DNA of 64,000 nucleotides from Actinernus sp. WN-2022 (GCA_030867875.1 JAOWCC010001601.1:310001-374000), one strand, 5' to 3'. Shown: positions 27,561 through 41,565, counted from the stretch's first letter. Notes: generated by a model from the letters alone, not told the origin. Translations and numbers: made by a program.

Positions 27561-30500
27561 TTGCCTGAAGTTTCGCGTGACGATTTGCTTAGTGACAATG
27601 AGCATTTTCCGCTAGGTCTGACAAAAATCGGGGAAAAAAAGTTGAAAAGTGACTTTCTGGCTTTTAAAGACAACATGTACACATTAACTTACTTATGTTA
27701 CCTAAATGTCAATGTGGCGCCATTTCTCGAGCTTTTAATGGATTTCGATGCACTATACGGCAATACAACTTTCTCTTCCTGTAGATTAACATTAATCGAT
27801 GGACGTTTCCTGTATATTGAGTACAAATACCAGAAAATGGCCTTTTTCTAACCAAACCCAAACCTCTAGCTCTCCAATAAAGAAATTATGGGATAGATCT
27901 AACACAACACAAGTAAATTATAGGCTAGAAAGGCCAGAAAAATCTTTAGCTGTCATTTGCCCTTTCAAGAAAACGGCAAAAAGACGAGTTCCTGATCTCT
28001 AGGTATTTTATGGGGGGAGGGGGGAGGGTGTTTTGAGTGGAGAGGTGTAGAATTTCGAACTTTTTTCGTGAACAACCGATTTGCCTGAAGTTTGGCGTGA
28101 CGATTTGCTTAGTGACAATGAGCATTTTCCGCTAGGTCTGACAAAAATCGGGGAAAAAAAGTTGAAAAGTGACTTTCTGGCTTTTAAAGACAACAGGTAC
28201 ACATTAACTTACTTATGTTACCTAAATGTCAATGTGGCGCCATTTCTCGAGCTTTTAATGGATTTCGATGCACTATACGGCAATACAACGTTCTCTTCCT
28301 GTAGATTAAGATTAATTGATGGAAGTTTCCTGTATATTGAGTACAAATACCAGAAAATGGCCTTTTTCTAACCAAATCCAAACCTCTAGCTCTCCAATAA
28401 AGAAATTATGGGATAGATCTAACACAACACAAGTAAATTATAGGCTAGAAAGGCCAGAAAAATCTTTAGCTGTCATTTGCCCTTTCAAGAAAACGACAAA
28501 AAGACGAGTTCCTGATCTCTAGGTATTTTATGGGGGGAGGGAGTGGGGGGAGAGGGTGTTTTGAGTGGAGGGGTGTAGAATTTCGAACTTTTTCGTGAAC
28601 AACCGATTTGCCTGAAGTTTGGCGTGACGATTTGCTTAGTGACAATGAGCGTTTTTCGCTAGGTCTGACAAAAATCGGGGGAAAAAAGTTGAAAAGTGAC
28701 TTTCTGGCTTTTAAAGACAACAGGTACACATTAACTTACTTATGTTACCTAAATGTCAATGTGGCGCCATTTCTCGAGCTTTTAATGGATTTCGATGCAC
28801 TATACGGCAATACAACGTTCTCTTCCTGTGGATTAAGATTAATTGATGGAAGTTTGCTGTATATTGAGTACAAATACCAGAAAATGGCCTTTTTCTAACC
28901 AAACCCAAACCTCTAGCTCTCCAATAAAGAAATTATGGGATAGATCTAACACAACACAAGTAAATTATAGGCTAGAAAGGCCAGAAAAATCTTTAGCTGT
29001 CATTTTCCCTTTCAAAAAAACGGCAAAAAGACGAGTTCCTGATCTCTAGGTATTTTATGGGGGGAGGGGGGGGGAGGGTGTTTCGAGTGGAGGGGTGTAG
29101 AATTTCGAACTTTTTCGTGAACAACCGATTTGCCTGAAGTTTGGCGTGACGATTTGCTTAGTGACAATGAGCATTTTCCGCTAGGTCTGACAAAAATCGG
29201 GGGAAAAAAGTTGAAAAGTGACTTTCTGGCTTTTAAAGACAACAGGTACACATTAACTTACTTATGTTACCTAAATGTCAATGTGGCGCCATTTCTCGAG
29301 CTTTTAATGGATTTCGATGCACTATACGGCAATACAACGTTCTCTTCCTGTAGATTAAGATCAATTGATGGAAGTTTCCTGTATATTGAGTACAAATACC
29401 AGAAAATGGCCTTTTTCTAACCAAACCCAAACCTCTAGCTCTCCAATAAAGAAATTATGGGATAGATCTAACACAACACAAGTAAATTATAGGCTAGAAA
29501 GGCCAGAAAAATCTTTAGCTGTCATTTGCCCTTTCAAGAAAACGGCAAAAAGACGAGTTCCTGATCTCTAGGTATTTTATGGGGGGAGCGGGGGGGGAGG
29601 GTGTTTTGAGTGGAGGGGTGTAGAATTTCGAACTTTTTCGTGAACAACCGATTTGCCTGAAGTTTGGCGTGACGATTTGCTTAGTGACAATGAGCATTTT
29701 CCGCTAGGTCTGACAAAAATCGGAGAAAAAAAGTTGAAAAGTGACTTTCTGGCTTTTAAAGACAACATGTACACATTAACTTACTTATGTTACCTAAATG
29801 TCAATGTGGCGCCATTTCTCGAGCTTTTAATGGATTTCGATGCACTATACGGCAATACAACGTTCTCTTCCTGTAGATTAACATTAATCGATGGACGTTT
29901 ACTGTATATTGAGTACAAATACCAGAAAATGGCCTTTTTCTAACCAAACCCAAACCTCTAGCTCTCCAATAAAGAAATTATGGGATAGATCTAACACAAC
30001 ACAAGTAAATTATAGGCTAGTAAGGCCAGAAAAATCTTTAGTTGTCATTTGCCCTTTCAAGAAAACGGCAAAAAGACGAGTTCCTGATCTCTAGGTATTT
30101 TATGGGGGGAGGGGGGGGGAGGGTGTTTTGAGTGGAGGGGTGTAGAATTTCGAACTTTTTCATGAACAACCGATTTGTCTGAAGTTTGGCGTGACGATTT
30201 GCTTAGTGACAATGAGCATTTTCCGCTAGGTCTGACAAAAATCGGGGAAAAAAAGTTGAAAAGTGACTTTCTGGCTTTTAAAGACAACAGGTACACATTA
30301 ACTTACTTATGTTACCTAAATGTCAATGTGGCGCCATTTCTCGAGCTTTTAATGGATTTCGATGCACTATACGGCAATACAACGTTCTCTTCCTGTAGAT
30401 TAAGATTAATTGATGGAAGTTTCCTGTATATTGAGTACAAATACCAGAAAATGGCCTTTTTCTAACCAAACCCAAACCTCTAGCTCTCCAATAAAGAAAT

Positions 30501-33500
30501 TATGGGATAGATCTAACACAACACAAGTAAATTATAGGCTAGAAAGGCCAGAAAAATATTTAGCTGTCATTTGCCCTTTCAAGAAAACGGCAAAAAGACG
30601 AGTTCCTGATCTCTAGGTATTTTATGGGGGGAGGGGGGGGGGGGAGGGTGTTTTGAGTGGAGGGGTGTAGAATTTCGAACTTTTTCGTGAACAACCGATT
30701 TGCCTGAAGTTTGGCGTGACGATTTGCTTAGTGACAATGAGCATTTTCCGCTAGGTCTGACAAAAATCGGGGAAAAAAAGTTGAAAAGTGACTTTCTGGC
30801 TTTTAAAGACAACAAGTACACATTAACTTACTTATGTTACCTAAATGTCAATGTGGCGCCATTTCTCGAGCTTTTAATGGATTTCGATGCACTATACGGC
30901 AATTCAACGTTCTCTTCCTGTAGATTAAGATTAATCGATGGAAGTTTACTGTATATTGAGTTCAAATACCAGAAAAATGGCCTTTTTCTAACCAAACCCA
31001 AACCTCTAGCTCTCCAATAAAGAAATTATGGGATAGATCTAACACAACACAAGTAAATTATAGGCTAGAAAGGCCAGAAAAATCTTTAGCTGTCATTTGC
31101 CCTTTCAAGAAAACTGCAAAAAGACGAGTTCCTGATCTCTAGGTATTTTATGGGGGGAGGGGGGGGGGGGAGGGTGTTTTGAGTGGAGGGGTGTAGAATT
31201 TCGAACTTTTTCGTGAACAACCGATTTGCCTGAAGTTTGGCGTGACGATTTGCTTAGTGACAATGAGCATTTTCCGCTAGGTCTGACAAAAATCGGGGAA
31301 AAAAAGTTGAAAAGTGACTTTCTGGCTTTTAAAGACAACAGGTACACATTAACTTACTTATGTTACCTAAATGTCAATGTGGCGCCATTTCTCGAGCTTT
31401 TAATGGATTTCGATGCACTATACGGCAATACAACGTTCTATTCCTGTAGATTAAGATTAATCGATGGAAGTTTCCTGTATATTGAGTACAAATACCAGAA
31501 AATGGCCTTTTTCTAACCAAACCCAAACCTCTAGCTCTCCAATAAAGAAATTATGGGATAGATCTAACACAACACAAGTAAATTATAGGCTAGAAAGGCC
31601 AGAAAAATCTTTAGCTGTCATTTGCCCTTTCAAGAAAACGGCAAAAAGACGAGTTCCTGATCTCTAGGTATTTTATGGGGGGATGGGGGGGGGGGAGGGT
31701 GTTTTGAGTGGAGAGGTGTAGAATTTCGAACTTTTTCGTGAACAACCGATTTGCCTGAAGTTTGGCGTGACGATTTGCTTAGTGACAATGAGCATTTTCC
31801 GCTAGGTCTGACAAAAATCGGGGAAAAAAAGTTGAAAAGTGACTTTCTGGCTTTTAAAGACAACAGGTACACATTAACTTACTTATGTTACCTAAATGTC
31901 AATGTGGCGCCATTTCTCGAGCTTTTAATGGATTTCGATGCACTATACGGCAATACAACGTTCTCTTCCTGTAGATTAACATTAATCGATGGAAGTTTCC
32001 TGTATATTGAGTACAAATACCAGAAAATGGCCTTTTTCTAACCAAACCCAAACCTCTAGCTCTCCAATAAAGAAATTATGGGATAGATCTAACACAACAC
32101 AAGTAAATTATAGGCTAGAAAGGCCAGAAAAATCTTTAGCTGTCATTTGCCCTTTCAAGAAAACGGCAAAAAGACGAGTTCCTGATCTCTAGGTATTTTA
32201 TGGGGGGAGGGAGTGGGGGGGGGAGGGTGTTTTGAGTGGAGGGGTGTAGAATTTCGAACTTTTTCGTGAACAACCGATTTGCCTGAAGTTTGGCGTGACG
32301 ATTTGCTTAGTGACAATGAGCGTTTTTCGCTAGGTCTGACAAAAATCGGGGAAAAAAAGTTGAAAAGTGACTTTCTGGCTTTTAAAGACAACAGGTACAC
32401 ATTAACTTACTTATGTTACCTAAATGTCAATGTGGCGCCATTTCTCGAGCTTTTAATGGATTTCGATGCACTATACGGCAATACAACGTTCTCTTCCTGT
32501 AGATTAAGATTAATTGATGGAAGTTTCCTGTATATTGAGTACAAATACCAGAAAATGGCCTTTTTCTAACCAAATCCAAACCTCTAGCTCTCCAATAAAG
32601 AAATTATGGGATAGATCTAACACAACACAAGTAAATTATAGGCTAGAAAGGCCAGAAAAATCTTTAGCTGTCATTTGCCCTTTCAAGAAAACGGCAAAAA
32701 GACGAGTTCCTGATCTCTAGGTATTTTATGGGGGGAGGGAGTGGGGGGAGAGGGTGTTTTGAGTGGAGGGGTGTAGAATTTCGAACTTTTTCGTGAACAA
32801 CCGATTTGCCTGAAGTTTGGCGTGACGATTTGCTTAGTGACAATGAGCGTTTTTCGCTAGGTCTGACAAAAATCGGGGAAAAAAAGTTGAAAAGTGACTT
32901 TCTGGCTTTTAAAGACAACAGGTACACATTAACTTACTTATGTTACCTAAATGTCAATGTGGCGCCATTTCTCGAGCTTTTAATGGATTTCGATGCACTA
33001 TACGGCAATACAACGTTCTATTCCTGTAGATTAAGATTAATCGATGGAAGTTTGCTGTATATTGAGTACAAATACCAGAAAATGGCCTTTTTCTAACCAA
33101 ACCCAAACCTCTAGCTCTCCAATAAAGAAATTATGGGATAGATCTAACACAACACAAGTAAATTATAGGCTAGAAAGGCCAGAAAAATATTTAGCTGTCA
33201 TTTGCCCTTTCAAGAAAACGGCAAAAAGACGAGTTCCTGATCTCTAGGTATTTTATGGGGGGAGGGGGGGGGGGGGGGAGGGTGTTTTGAGTGGAGAGGT
33301 GTAGAATTTCGAACTTTTTCGTGAACAACCGATTTGCCTGAAGTTTGGCGTGACGATTTGCTTAGTGACAATGAGCATTTTCCGCTAGGTCTGACAAAAA
33401 TCGGGGAAAAAAAGTTGAAAAGTGACTTTCTGGCTTTTAAAGACAACAGGTACACATTAACTTACTTATGTTACCTAAATGTCAATGTGGCGCCATTTCT

Positions 33501-36407
33501 CGAGCTTTTAATGGATTTCGATGCACTATACGGCAATACAACGTTCTCTTCCTGTAGATTAACATTAATCGATGGAAGTTTCCTGTATATTGAGTACAAA
33601 TACCAGAAAATGGCCTTTTTCTAACCAAACCCAAACCTCTAGCTCTCCAATAAAGAAATTATGGGATAGATCTAACACAACACAAGTAAATTATAGGCTA
33701 GAAAGGCCAGAAAAATCTTTAGCTGTCATTTGCCCTTTCAAGAAAACGGCAAAAAGACGAGTTCCTGATCTCTAGGTATTTTATGGGGGGAGGGAGTGGG
33801 GGGGGGAGGGTGTTTTGAGTGGAGGGGTGTAGAATTTCGAACTTTTTCGTGAACAACCGATTTGCCTGAAGTTTGGCGTGACGATTTGCTTAGTGACAAT
33901 GATCGTTTTTCGCTAGGTCTGACAAAAATCGGGGAAAAAAAGTTGAAAAGTGACTTTCTGGCTTTTAAAGACAACAGGTACACATTAACTTACTTATGTT
34001 ACCTAAATGTCAATGTGGCGCCATTTCTCGAGCTTTTAATGGATTTCGATGCACTATACGGCAATACAACGTTCTCTTCCTGTAGATTAAGATTAATTGA
34101 TGGAAGTTTCCTGTATATTGAGTACAAATACCAGAAAATGGCCTTTTTCTAACCAAATCCAAACCTCTAGCTCTCCAATAAAGAAATTATGGGATAGATC
34201 TAACACAACACAAGTAAATTATAGGCTAGAAAGGCCAGAAAAATCTTTAGCTGTCATTTTCCCTTTCAAAAAAACGGCAAAAAGACGAGTTCCTGATCTC
34301 TAGGTATTTTATGGGGGGAGGGGGGGGGAGGGTGGTTCGAGTGGAGGGGTGTAGAATTTCGAACTTTTTCGTGAACAACCGATTTGCCTGAAGTTTGGCG
34401 TGACGATTTGCTTAGTGACAATGAGCATTTTCCGCTAGGTCTGACAAAAATCGGGGAAAAAAAGTTGAAAAGTGACTTTCTGGCTTTTAAAGACAACAGG
34501 TACACATTAACTTACTTATGTTACCTAAATGTCAATGTGGCGCCATTTCTCGAGCTTTTAATGGATTTCGATGCACTATACGGCAATACAACGTTCTCTT
34601 CCTGTGGATTAAGATTAATTGATGGAAGTTTGCTGTATATTGAGTACAAATACCAGAAAATGGCCTTTTTCTAACCAAACCCAAACCTCTAGCTCTCCAA
34701 TAAAGAAATTATGGGATAGATCTAACACAACACAAGTAAATTATAGGCTAGAAAGGCCAGAAAAATCTTTAGCTGTCATTTGCCCTTTCAAGAAAACGGC
34801 AAAAAGACGAGTTCCTGATCTCTAGGTATTTTATGGGGGGAGCGGGGGGGGAGGGTGTTTTGAGTGGAGGGGTGTAGAATTTCGAACTTTTTCGTGAACA
34901 ACCGATTTGCCTGAAGTTTGGCGTGACGATTTGCTTAGTGACAATGAGCATTTTCCGCTAGGTCTGACAAAAATCGGAGAAAAAAAGTTGAAAAGTGACT
35001 TTCTGGCTTTTAAAGACAACATGTACACATTAACTTACTTATGTTACCTAAATGTCAATGTGGCGCCATTTCTCGAGCTTTTAATGGATTTCGATGCACT
35101 ATACGGCAATACAACGTTCTCTTCCTGTAGATTAACATTAATCGATGGACGTTTACTGTATATTGAGTACAAATACCAGAAAATGGCCTTTTTCTAACCA
35201 AACCCAAACCTCTAGCTCTCCAATAAAGAAATTATGGGATAGATCTAACACAACACAATTAAATTATAGGCTAGTAAGGCCAGAAAAATCTTTAGTTGTC
35301 ATTTGCCCTTTCAAGAAAACGGCAAAAAGACGAGTTCCTGATCTCTAGGTATTTTATGGGGGGAGGGGGGGGGGGGGAGGGTGTTTTGAGTGGAGGGGTG
35401 TAGAATTTCGAACTTTTTCGTGAACAACCGATTTGCCTGAAGTTTGGCGTGACGATTTGCTTAGTGACAATGAGCATTTTCCGCTAGGTCTGACAAAAAT
35501 CGGGGAAAAAAAGTTGAAAAGTGACTTTCTGGCTTTTAAAGACAACAAGTACACATTAACTTACTTATGTTACCTAAATGTCAATGTGGCGCCATTTCTC
35601 GAGCTTTTAATGGATTTCGATGCACTATACGGCAATTCAACGTTCTCTTCCTGTAGATTAAGATTAATCGATGGAAGTTTACTGTATATTGAGTACAAAT
35701 ACCAGAAAAATGGCCTTTTTCTAACCAAACCCAAACCTCTAGCTCTCCAATAAAGAAATTATGGGATAGGTCTAACACAACACAAGTAAATTATAGGCTA
35801 GAAAGGCCAGAAAAATCTTTAGCTGTCATTTGCCCTTTCAAGAAAACTGCAAAAAGACGAGTTCCTGATCTCTAGGTATTTTATGGGGGGAGGGGGGGGG
35901 AGGGTGTTTTGAGTGGAGGGGTGTAGAATTTCGAACTTTTTCGTGAACAACCGATTTGCCTGAAGTTTGGCGTGACGATTTGCTTAGTGACAATGAGCAT
36001 TTTCCGCTAGGTCTGACAAAAATCGGGGAAAAAAAGTTGAAAAGTGACTTTCTGGCTTTTAAAGACAACAGGTACACATTAACTTACTTATGTTACCTAA
36101 ATGTCAATGTGGCGCCATTTCTCGAGCTTTTAATGGATTTCGATGCACTATACGGCAATACAACGTTCTATTCCTGTAGATTAAGATTAATCGATGGAAG
36201 TTTGCTGTATATTGAGTACAAATACCAGAAAATGGCCTTTTTCTAACCAAACCCAAACCTCTAGCTCTCCAATAAAGAAATTATGGGATAGATCTAACAC
36301 AACACAAGTAAATTATAGGCTAGAAAGGCCAGAAAAATATTTAGCTGTCATTTGCCCTTTCAAGAAAACGGCAAAAAGACGAGTTCCTGATCTCTAGGTA
36401 TTTTATG

Positions 36408-36442
36408 GGGGGAGGGGGGGGGGGGGGGGGGGGGGGGGAGGG
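36408..36442 (+). repeat. Longest poly-G tract in the array (25 consecutive G)
   Basis: The G-rich stretch of this unit holds an unbroken run of 25 G at 36414-36438, flanked by GGGGGGA and AGGG. Neighbouring units typically have 7 to 12. Two further units, at 39044-39060 and 39574-39590, have runs of 17. All three longest runs lie in the last 5.2 kb of the array. Homopolymer slippage is the natural explanation. Exact lengths may also suffer from sequencing error. Confidence 0.85.
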
Positions 36443-39400
36443 TGTTTTGAGTGGAGAGGTGTAGAATTTCGAACTTTTTCGTGAACAACCGATTTGCCTG
36501 AAGTTTGGCGTGACGATTTGCTTAGTGACAATGAGCATTTTCCGCTAGGTCTGACAAAAATCGGGGAAAAAAAGTTGAAAAGTGACTTTCTGGCTTTTAA
36601 AGACAACAGGTACACATTAACTTACTTATGTTACCTAAATGTCAATGTGGCGCCATTTCTCGAGCTTTTAATGGATTTCGATGCACTATACGGCAATACA
36701 ACGTTCTCTTCCTGTAGATTAACATTAATCGATGGAAGTTTCCTGTATATTGAGTACAAATACCAGAAAATGGCCTTTTTCTAACCAAACCCAAACCTCT
36801 AGCTCTCCAATAAAGAAATTATGGGATAGATCTAACACAACACAAGTAAATTATAGGCTAGAAAGGCCAGAAAAATCTTTAGCTGTCATTTGCCCTTTCA
36901 AGAAAACGGCAAAAAGACGAGTTCCTGATCTCTAGGTATTTTATGGGGGGAGGGGGGGGGGAGGGTGTTTTGAGTGGAGAGGTGTAGAATTTCGAACTTT
37001 TTCGTGAACAACCGATTTGCCTGAAGTTTGGCGTGACGATTTGCTTAGTGACAATGAGCATTTTCCGCTAGGTCTGACAAAAATCGGGGAAAAAAAGTTG
37101 AAAAGTGACTTTCTGGCTTTTAAAGACAACAGGTACACATTAACTTACTTATGTTACCTAAATGTCAATGTGGCGCCATTTCTCGAGCTTTTAATGGATT
37201 TCGATGCACTATACGGCAATACAACGTTCTCTTCCTGTAGATTAAGATTAATTGATGGAAGTTTCCTGTATATTGAGCACAAATACCAGAAAATGGCCTT
37301 TTTCTAACCAAACCCAAACCTCTAGCTCTCCAATAAAGAAATTATGGGATAGATCTAACACAACACAAGTAAATTATAGGCTAGAAAGGCCAGAAAAATC
37401 TTTAGCTGTCATTTGCCCTTTCAAGAAAACGGCAAAAAGACGAGTTCCTGATCTCTAGGTATTTTATGGGGGGAGGGGGGGGGGGAGGGTGTTTTGAGTG
37501 GAGAGGTGTAGAATTTCGAACTTTTTCGTGAACAACCGATTTGCCTGAAGTTTGGCGTGACGATTTGCTTAGTGACAATGAGCATTTTCCGCTAGGTCTG
37601 ACAAAAATCGGGGAAAAAAAGTTGAAAAGTGACTTTCTGGCTTTTAAAGACAACAGGTACACATTAACTTACTTATGTTACCTAAATGTCAATGTGGCGC
37701 CATTTCTCGAGCTTTTAATGGATTTCGATGCACTATACGGCAATACAACGTTCTCTTCCTGTAGATTAACATTAATCGATGGAAGTTTCCTGTATATTGA
37801 GTACAAATACCAGAAAATGGCCTTTTTCTAACCAAACCCAAACCTCTAGCTCTCCAATAAAGAAATTATGGGATAGATCTAACACAACACAAGTAAATTA
37901 TAGGCTAGAAAGGCCAGAAAAATCTTTAGCTGTCATTTGCCCTTTCAAGAAAACGGCAAAAAGACGAGTTCCTGATCTCTAGGTATTTTATGGGGGGAGG
38001 GGGGGGGAGGGTGTTTTGAGTGGAGAGGTGTAGAATTTCGAACTTTTTCGTGAACAACCGATTTGCCTGAAGTTTGGCGTGACGATTTGCTTAGTGACAA
38101 TGAGCATTTTCCGCTAGGTCTGACAAAAATCGGGGAAAAAAAGTTGAAAAGTGACTTTCTAGCTTTCAAAGACAACAGGTACACATTAACTTACTTATGT
38201 TACCTAAATGTCAATGTGGCGCCATTTCTCGAGCTTTTAATGGATTTCGATGCACTATACGGCAATACAACGTTCTATTCCTGTAGATTAAGATTAATCG
38301 ATGGAAGTTTCCTGTATGTTGAGTACAAATACCAGAAAATGGCCTTTTTCTAACCAAACCCAAACCTCTAGCTCTCCAATAAAGAAATTATGGGATAGAT
38401 CTAACACAACACAAGTAAATTATAGGCTAGAAAGGCCAGAAAAATCTTTAGCTGTCATTTGCCCTTTCAAGAAAACGGCAAAAAGACGAGTTCCTGATCT
38501 CTAGGTATTTTATGGGGGGAGGAGGGGGGGAGGGTGTTTTGAGTGGAGAGGTGTAGAATTTCGAACTTTTTCGTGAACAACCGATTTGCCTGAAGTTTGG
38601 CGTGACGATTTACTTAGTGACAATGAGCATTTTCCGCTAGGTCTGACAAAAATCGGGGAAAAAAAGTTGAAAAGTGACTTTCTGGCTTTTAAAGACAACA
38701 GGTACACATTAACTTACTTATGTTACCTAAATGTCAATGTGGCGCCATTTCTCGAGCTTTTAATGGATTTCGATGCACTATACGGCAATACAACGTTCTC
38801 TTCCTGTAGATTAAGATTAATTGATGGAAGTTTCCTGTATATTGAGTACAAATACCAGAAAATGGCCTTTTTCTAACCAAACCCAAACCTCTAGCTCTCC
38901 AATAAAGAAATTATGGGATAGATCTAACACAACACAAGTAAATTATAGGCTAGAAAGGCCAGAAAAATCTTTAGCTGTCATTTGCCCTTTCAAGAAAACG
39001 GCAAAAAGACGAGTTCCTGATCTCTAGGTATTTTATGGGGGGAGGGGGGGGGGGGGGGGGAGGGTGTTTTGAGTGGAGAGGTGTAGAATTTCGAACTTTT
39101 TCGTGAACAACCGATTTGCCTGAAGTTTGGCGTGACGATTTGCTTAGTGACAATGAGCATTTTCCGCTAGGTCTGACAAAAATCGGGGAAAAAAAGTTGA
39201 AAAGTGACTTTCTAGCTTTTAAAGACAACAGGTACACATTAACTTACTTATGTTACCTAAATGTCAATGTGGCGCCATTTCTCGAGCTTTTAATGGATTT
39301 CGATGCACTATACGGCAATACAACGTTCTCTTCCTGTACATTAAGATTAATTGATGGAAGTTTCCTGTATATTGAGTACAAATACCAGAAAATGGCCTTT

Positions 39401-41565
39401 TTCTAACCAAACCCAAACCTCTAGCTCTCCAATAAAGAAATTATGGGATAGATCTAACACAACACAAGTAAATTATAGGCTAGAAAGGCCAGAAAAATCT
39501 TTAGCTGTCATTTGCCCTTTCAAGAAAACGGCAAAAAGACGAGTTCCTGATCTCTAGGTATTTTATGGGGGGAGGGGGGGGGGGGGGGGGAGGGTGTTTC
39601 GAGTGGAGGGGTGTAGAATTTCGAACTTTTTCGTGAACAACCGATTTGCCTGAAGTTTGGCGTGACGATTTGCTTAGTGACAAAGAGCATTTTCCGCTAG
39701 GTCTGACAAAAATCGGGGAAAAAAAGTTGAAAAGTGACTTTCTGGCTTTTAAAGACAACAGGTACACATTAACTTACTTATGTTACCTAAATGTCAATGT
39801 GGCGCCATTTCTCGAGCTTTTAATGGATTTCGATGCACTATACGGCAATACAACGTTCTCTTCCTGTAGATTAAGATTAATCGATGGAAGTTTCCTGTAT
39901 ATTGAGTACAAATACCAGAAAATGGCCTTTTTCTAACCAAACCCAAACCTCTAGCTCTCCAATAAAGAAATTATGGGATAGATCTAACACAACACAAGTA
40001 AATTATAGGCTAGAAAGGCCAGAAAAATCTTTAGCTGTCATTTGCCCTTTCAAGAAAACGGCAAAAAGACGAGTTCCTGATTTCTAGGTATTTTATGGGG
40101 TGAGGGGGGGTGGGGGAGGGTGTTTTGAGTGGAGAGGTGTAGAATTTCGAACTTTTTCGTGAACAACCGATTTGCCTGAAGTTTGGCGTGACGATATGCT
40201 TAGTGACAATGAGCATTTTCCGCTAGGTCTGACAAAAATCGGGGGAAAAAAGTTGAAAAGTGACTTTCTGGCTTTTAAAGACAACAGGTACACATTAACT
40301 TACTTATGTTACCTAAATGTCAATGTGGCGCCATTTCTCGAGCTTTTAATGGATTTCGATGCACTATACGGCAATACAACGTTCTCTTCCTGTAGATTAA
40401 GATTAATCGATGAAAGTTTCCTGTATATTGAGTACAAATACCAGAGAATGGCCTTTTTCTAACCAAACCCAAACCTCTAGCTCTCCAATAAAGAAATTAT
40501 GAGATAGATCTAACACAACACAAGTAAATTATAGGCTAGAAAGGCCAGAAAAATCTTTAGCTGTCATTTGCCCTTTCAAGAAAACGGCAAAAAGACGAGT
40601 TCCTGATCTCTAGGTATTTTATGGGGGGAAGGGGGGGAGGGTGTTTTGAGTGGAGGGGTGTAGAATTTCGAACTTTTTCGTGAACAACCGATTTGCCTGA
40701 AGTTTGGCGTGACGATTTGCTTAGTGACAATGAGCGTTTTCCGCTAGGTCAGACAAAAATCGGGGGAAAAAAGTTGAAAAGTGACTTTCTGGCTTTTAAA
40801 GACAACAGGTACACATTAACTTACTTATGTTACCTAAATGTCAATGTGGCGCCATTTCTCGAGATTTTAATGGATTTCGATGCACTATACGGCAATACAA
40901 CGTTCTCTTCCTGTAGATTAAGATTAATCGATGGAAGTTTCCTGTATATTGAGTACAAATACCAGAAAATGGCTTTTTTCTAACCAAACCCAAACCTCTA
41001 GCTCTCCAATAAAGAAATTATGGGATAGATCTAACACAACACAAGTAAATTATAGGCTAAAAAGGCCAGAAAAATCTTTAGCTGTCATTTGCCCTTTCAA
41101 GAAAACGGCAAAAAGACGAGTTCCTGATCTCTAGGTATTTTATGGGGGGAGGGGGGGGGGGGAGGGTGTTTTGAGTGGAGGGGTGTAGAATTTCGAACTT
41201 TTTCGTGAACAACCGATTTGCCTGAAGTTTGGCGTGACGATTTGCTTAGTGACAATGAGCATTTTCCGCTAGGTCTGACAAAAATCGGGGAAAAAAAGTT
41301 GAAAAGTGACTTTCTGGCTTTTAAAGACAACAAGTACACATTAACTTACTTATGTTACCTAAATGTCAATGTGGCGCCATTTCTCGAGCTTTTAATGGAT
41401 TTCGATGCACTATACGGCAATACAACGTTCTCTTCCTGTAGATTAAGATTAATCGATGGAAGTTTGCTGTGTATTGAGTACGAATACCAGAAAATGGCCT
41501 TTTTCTAACCAAACCCAAACCTCTAGCCCTCCAATAAAGAAATTATGGGAAAGATCTAAGAATAA

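Larger units (their letters stand above)
1..41559. repeat. 523-bp satellite array, about 79 tandem units
   Basis: A head-to-tail array covers this whole stretch. The landmark TTGCCTGAAGTTTGG, or a near variant, recurs at 389, 912, 1434, 1956, 2476, 2988, 3511, 4030, 4550, 5062, 5585, 6106, 6618, 7142, 7664, 8191, 8716, 9239, 9762, 10290 and onward to 41218. That is 79 landmarks with a mean spacing of about 523 bp. Spacing ranges from 512 to 538 bp, nearly all from changes in one poly-G tract. The window opens about 132 nt into a unit, so the array continues to the left. The last unit stops after GATCTAA at 41559, about 342 nt into the repeat. Units differ at a limited set of recurring positions, which is the pattern of concerted evolution. 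I do not recognise the repeat as a named family. It is not rDNA, snRNA, histone or tRNA sequence. Confidence 0.98.

Noticed and set aside
107..41508. More than 200 open frames of 60-106 codons across the array as genes
   Set aside because: They are the same three frames in each satellite unit. The longest lacks an ATG, and variants are mostly residue-changing, as expected without selection.
1..41559. CRISPR array, rDNA, histone or snRNA cluster
   Set aside because: Repeats of about 523 bp directly abut with no unique spacers, and no rRNA, histone or snRNA sequence is present.
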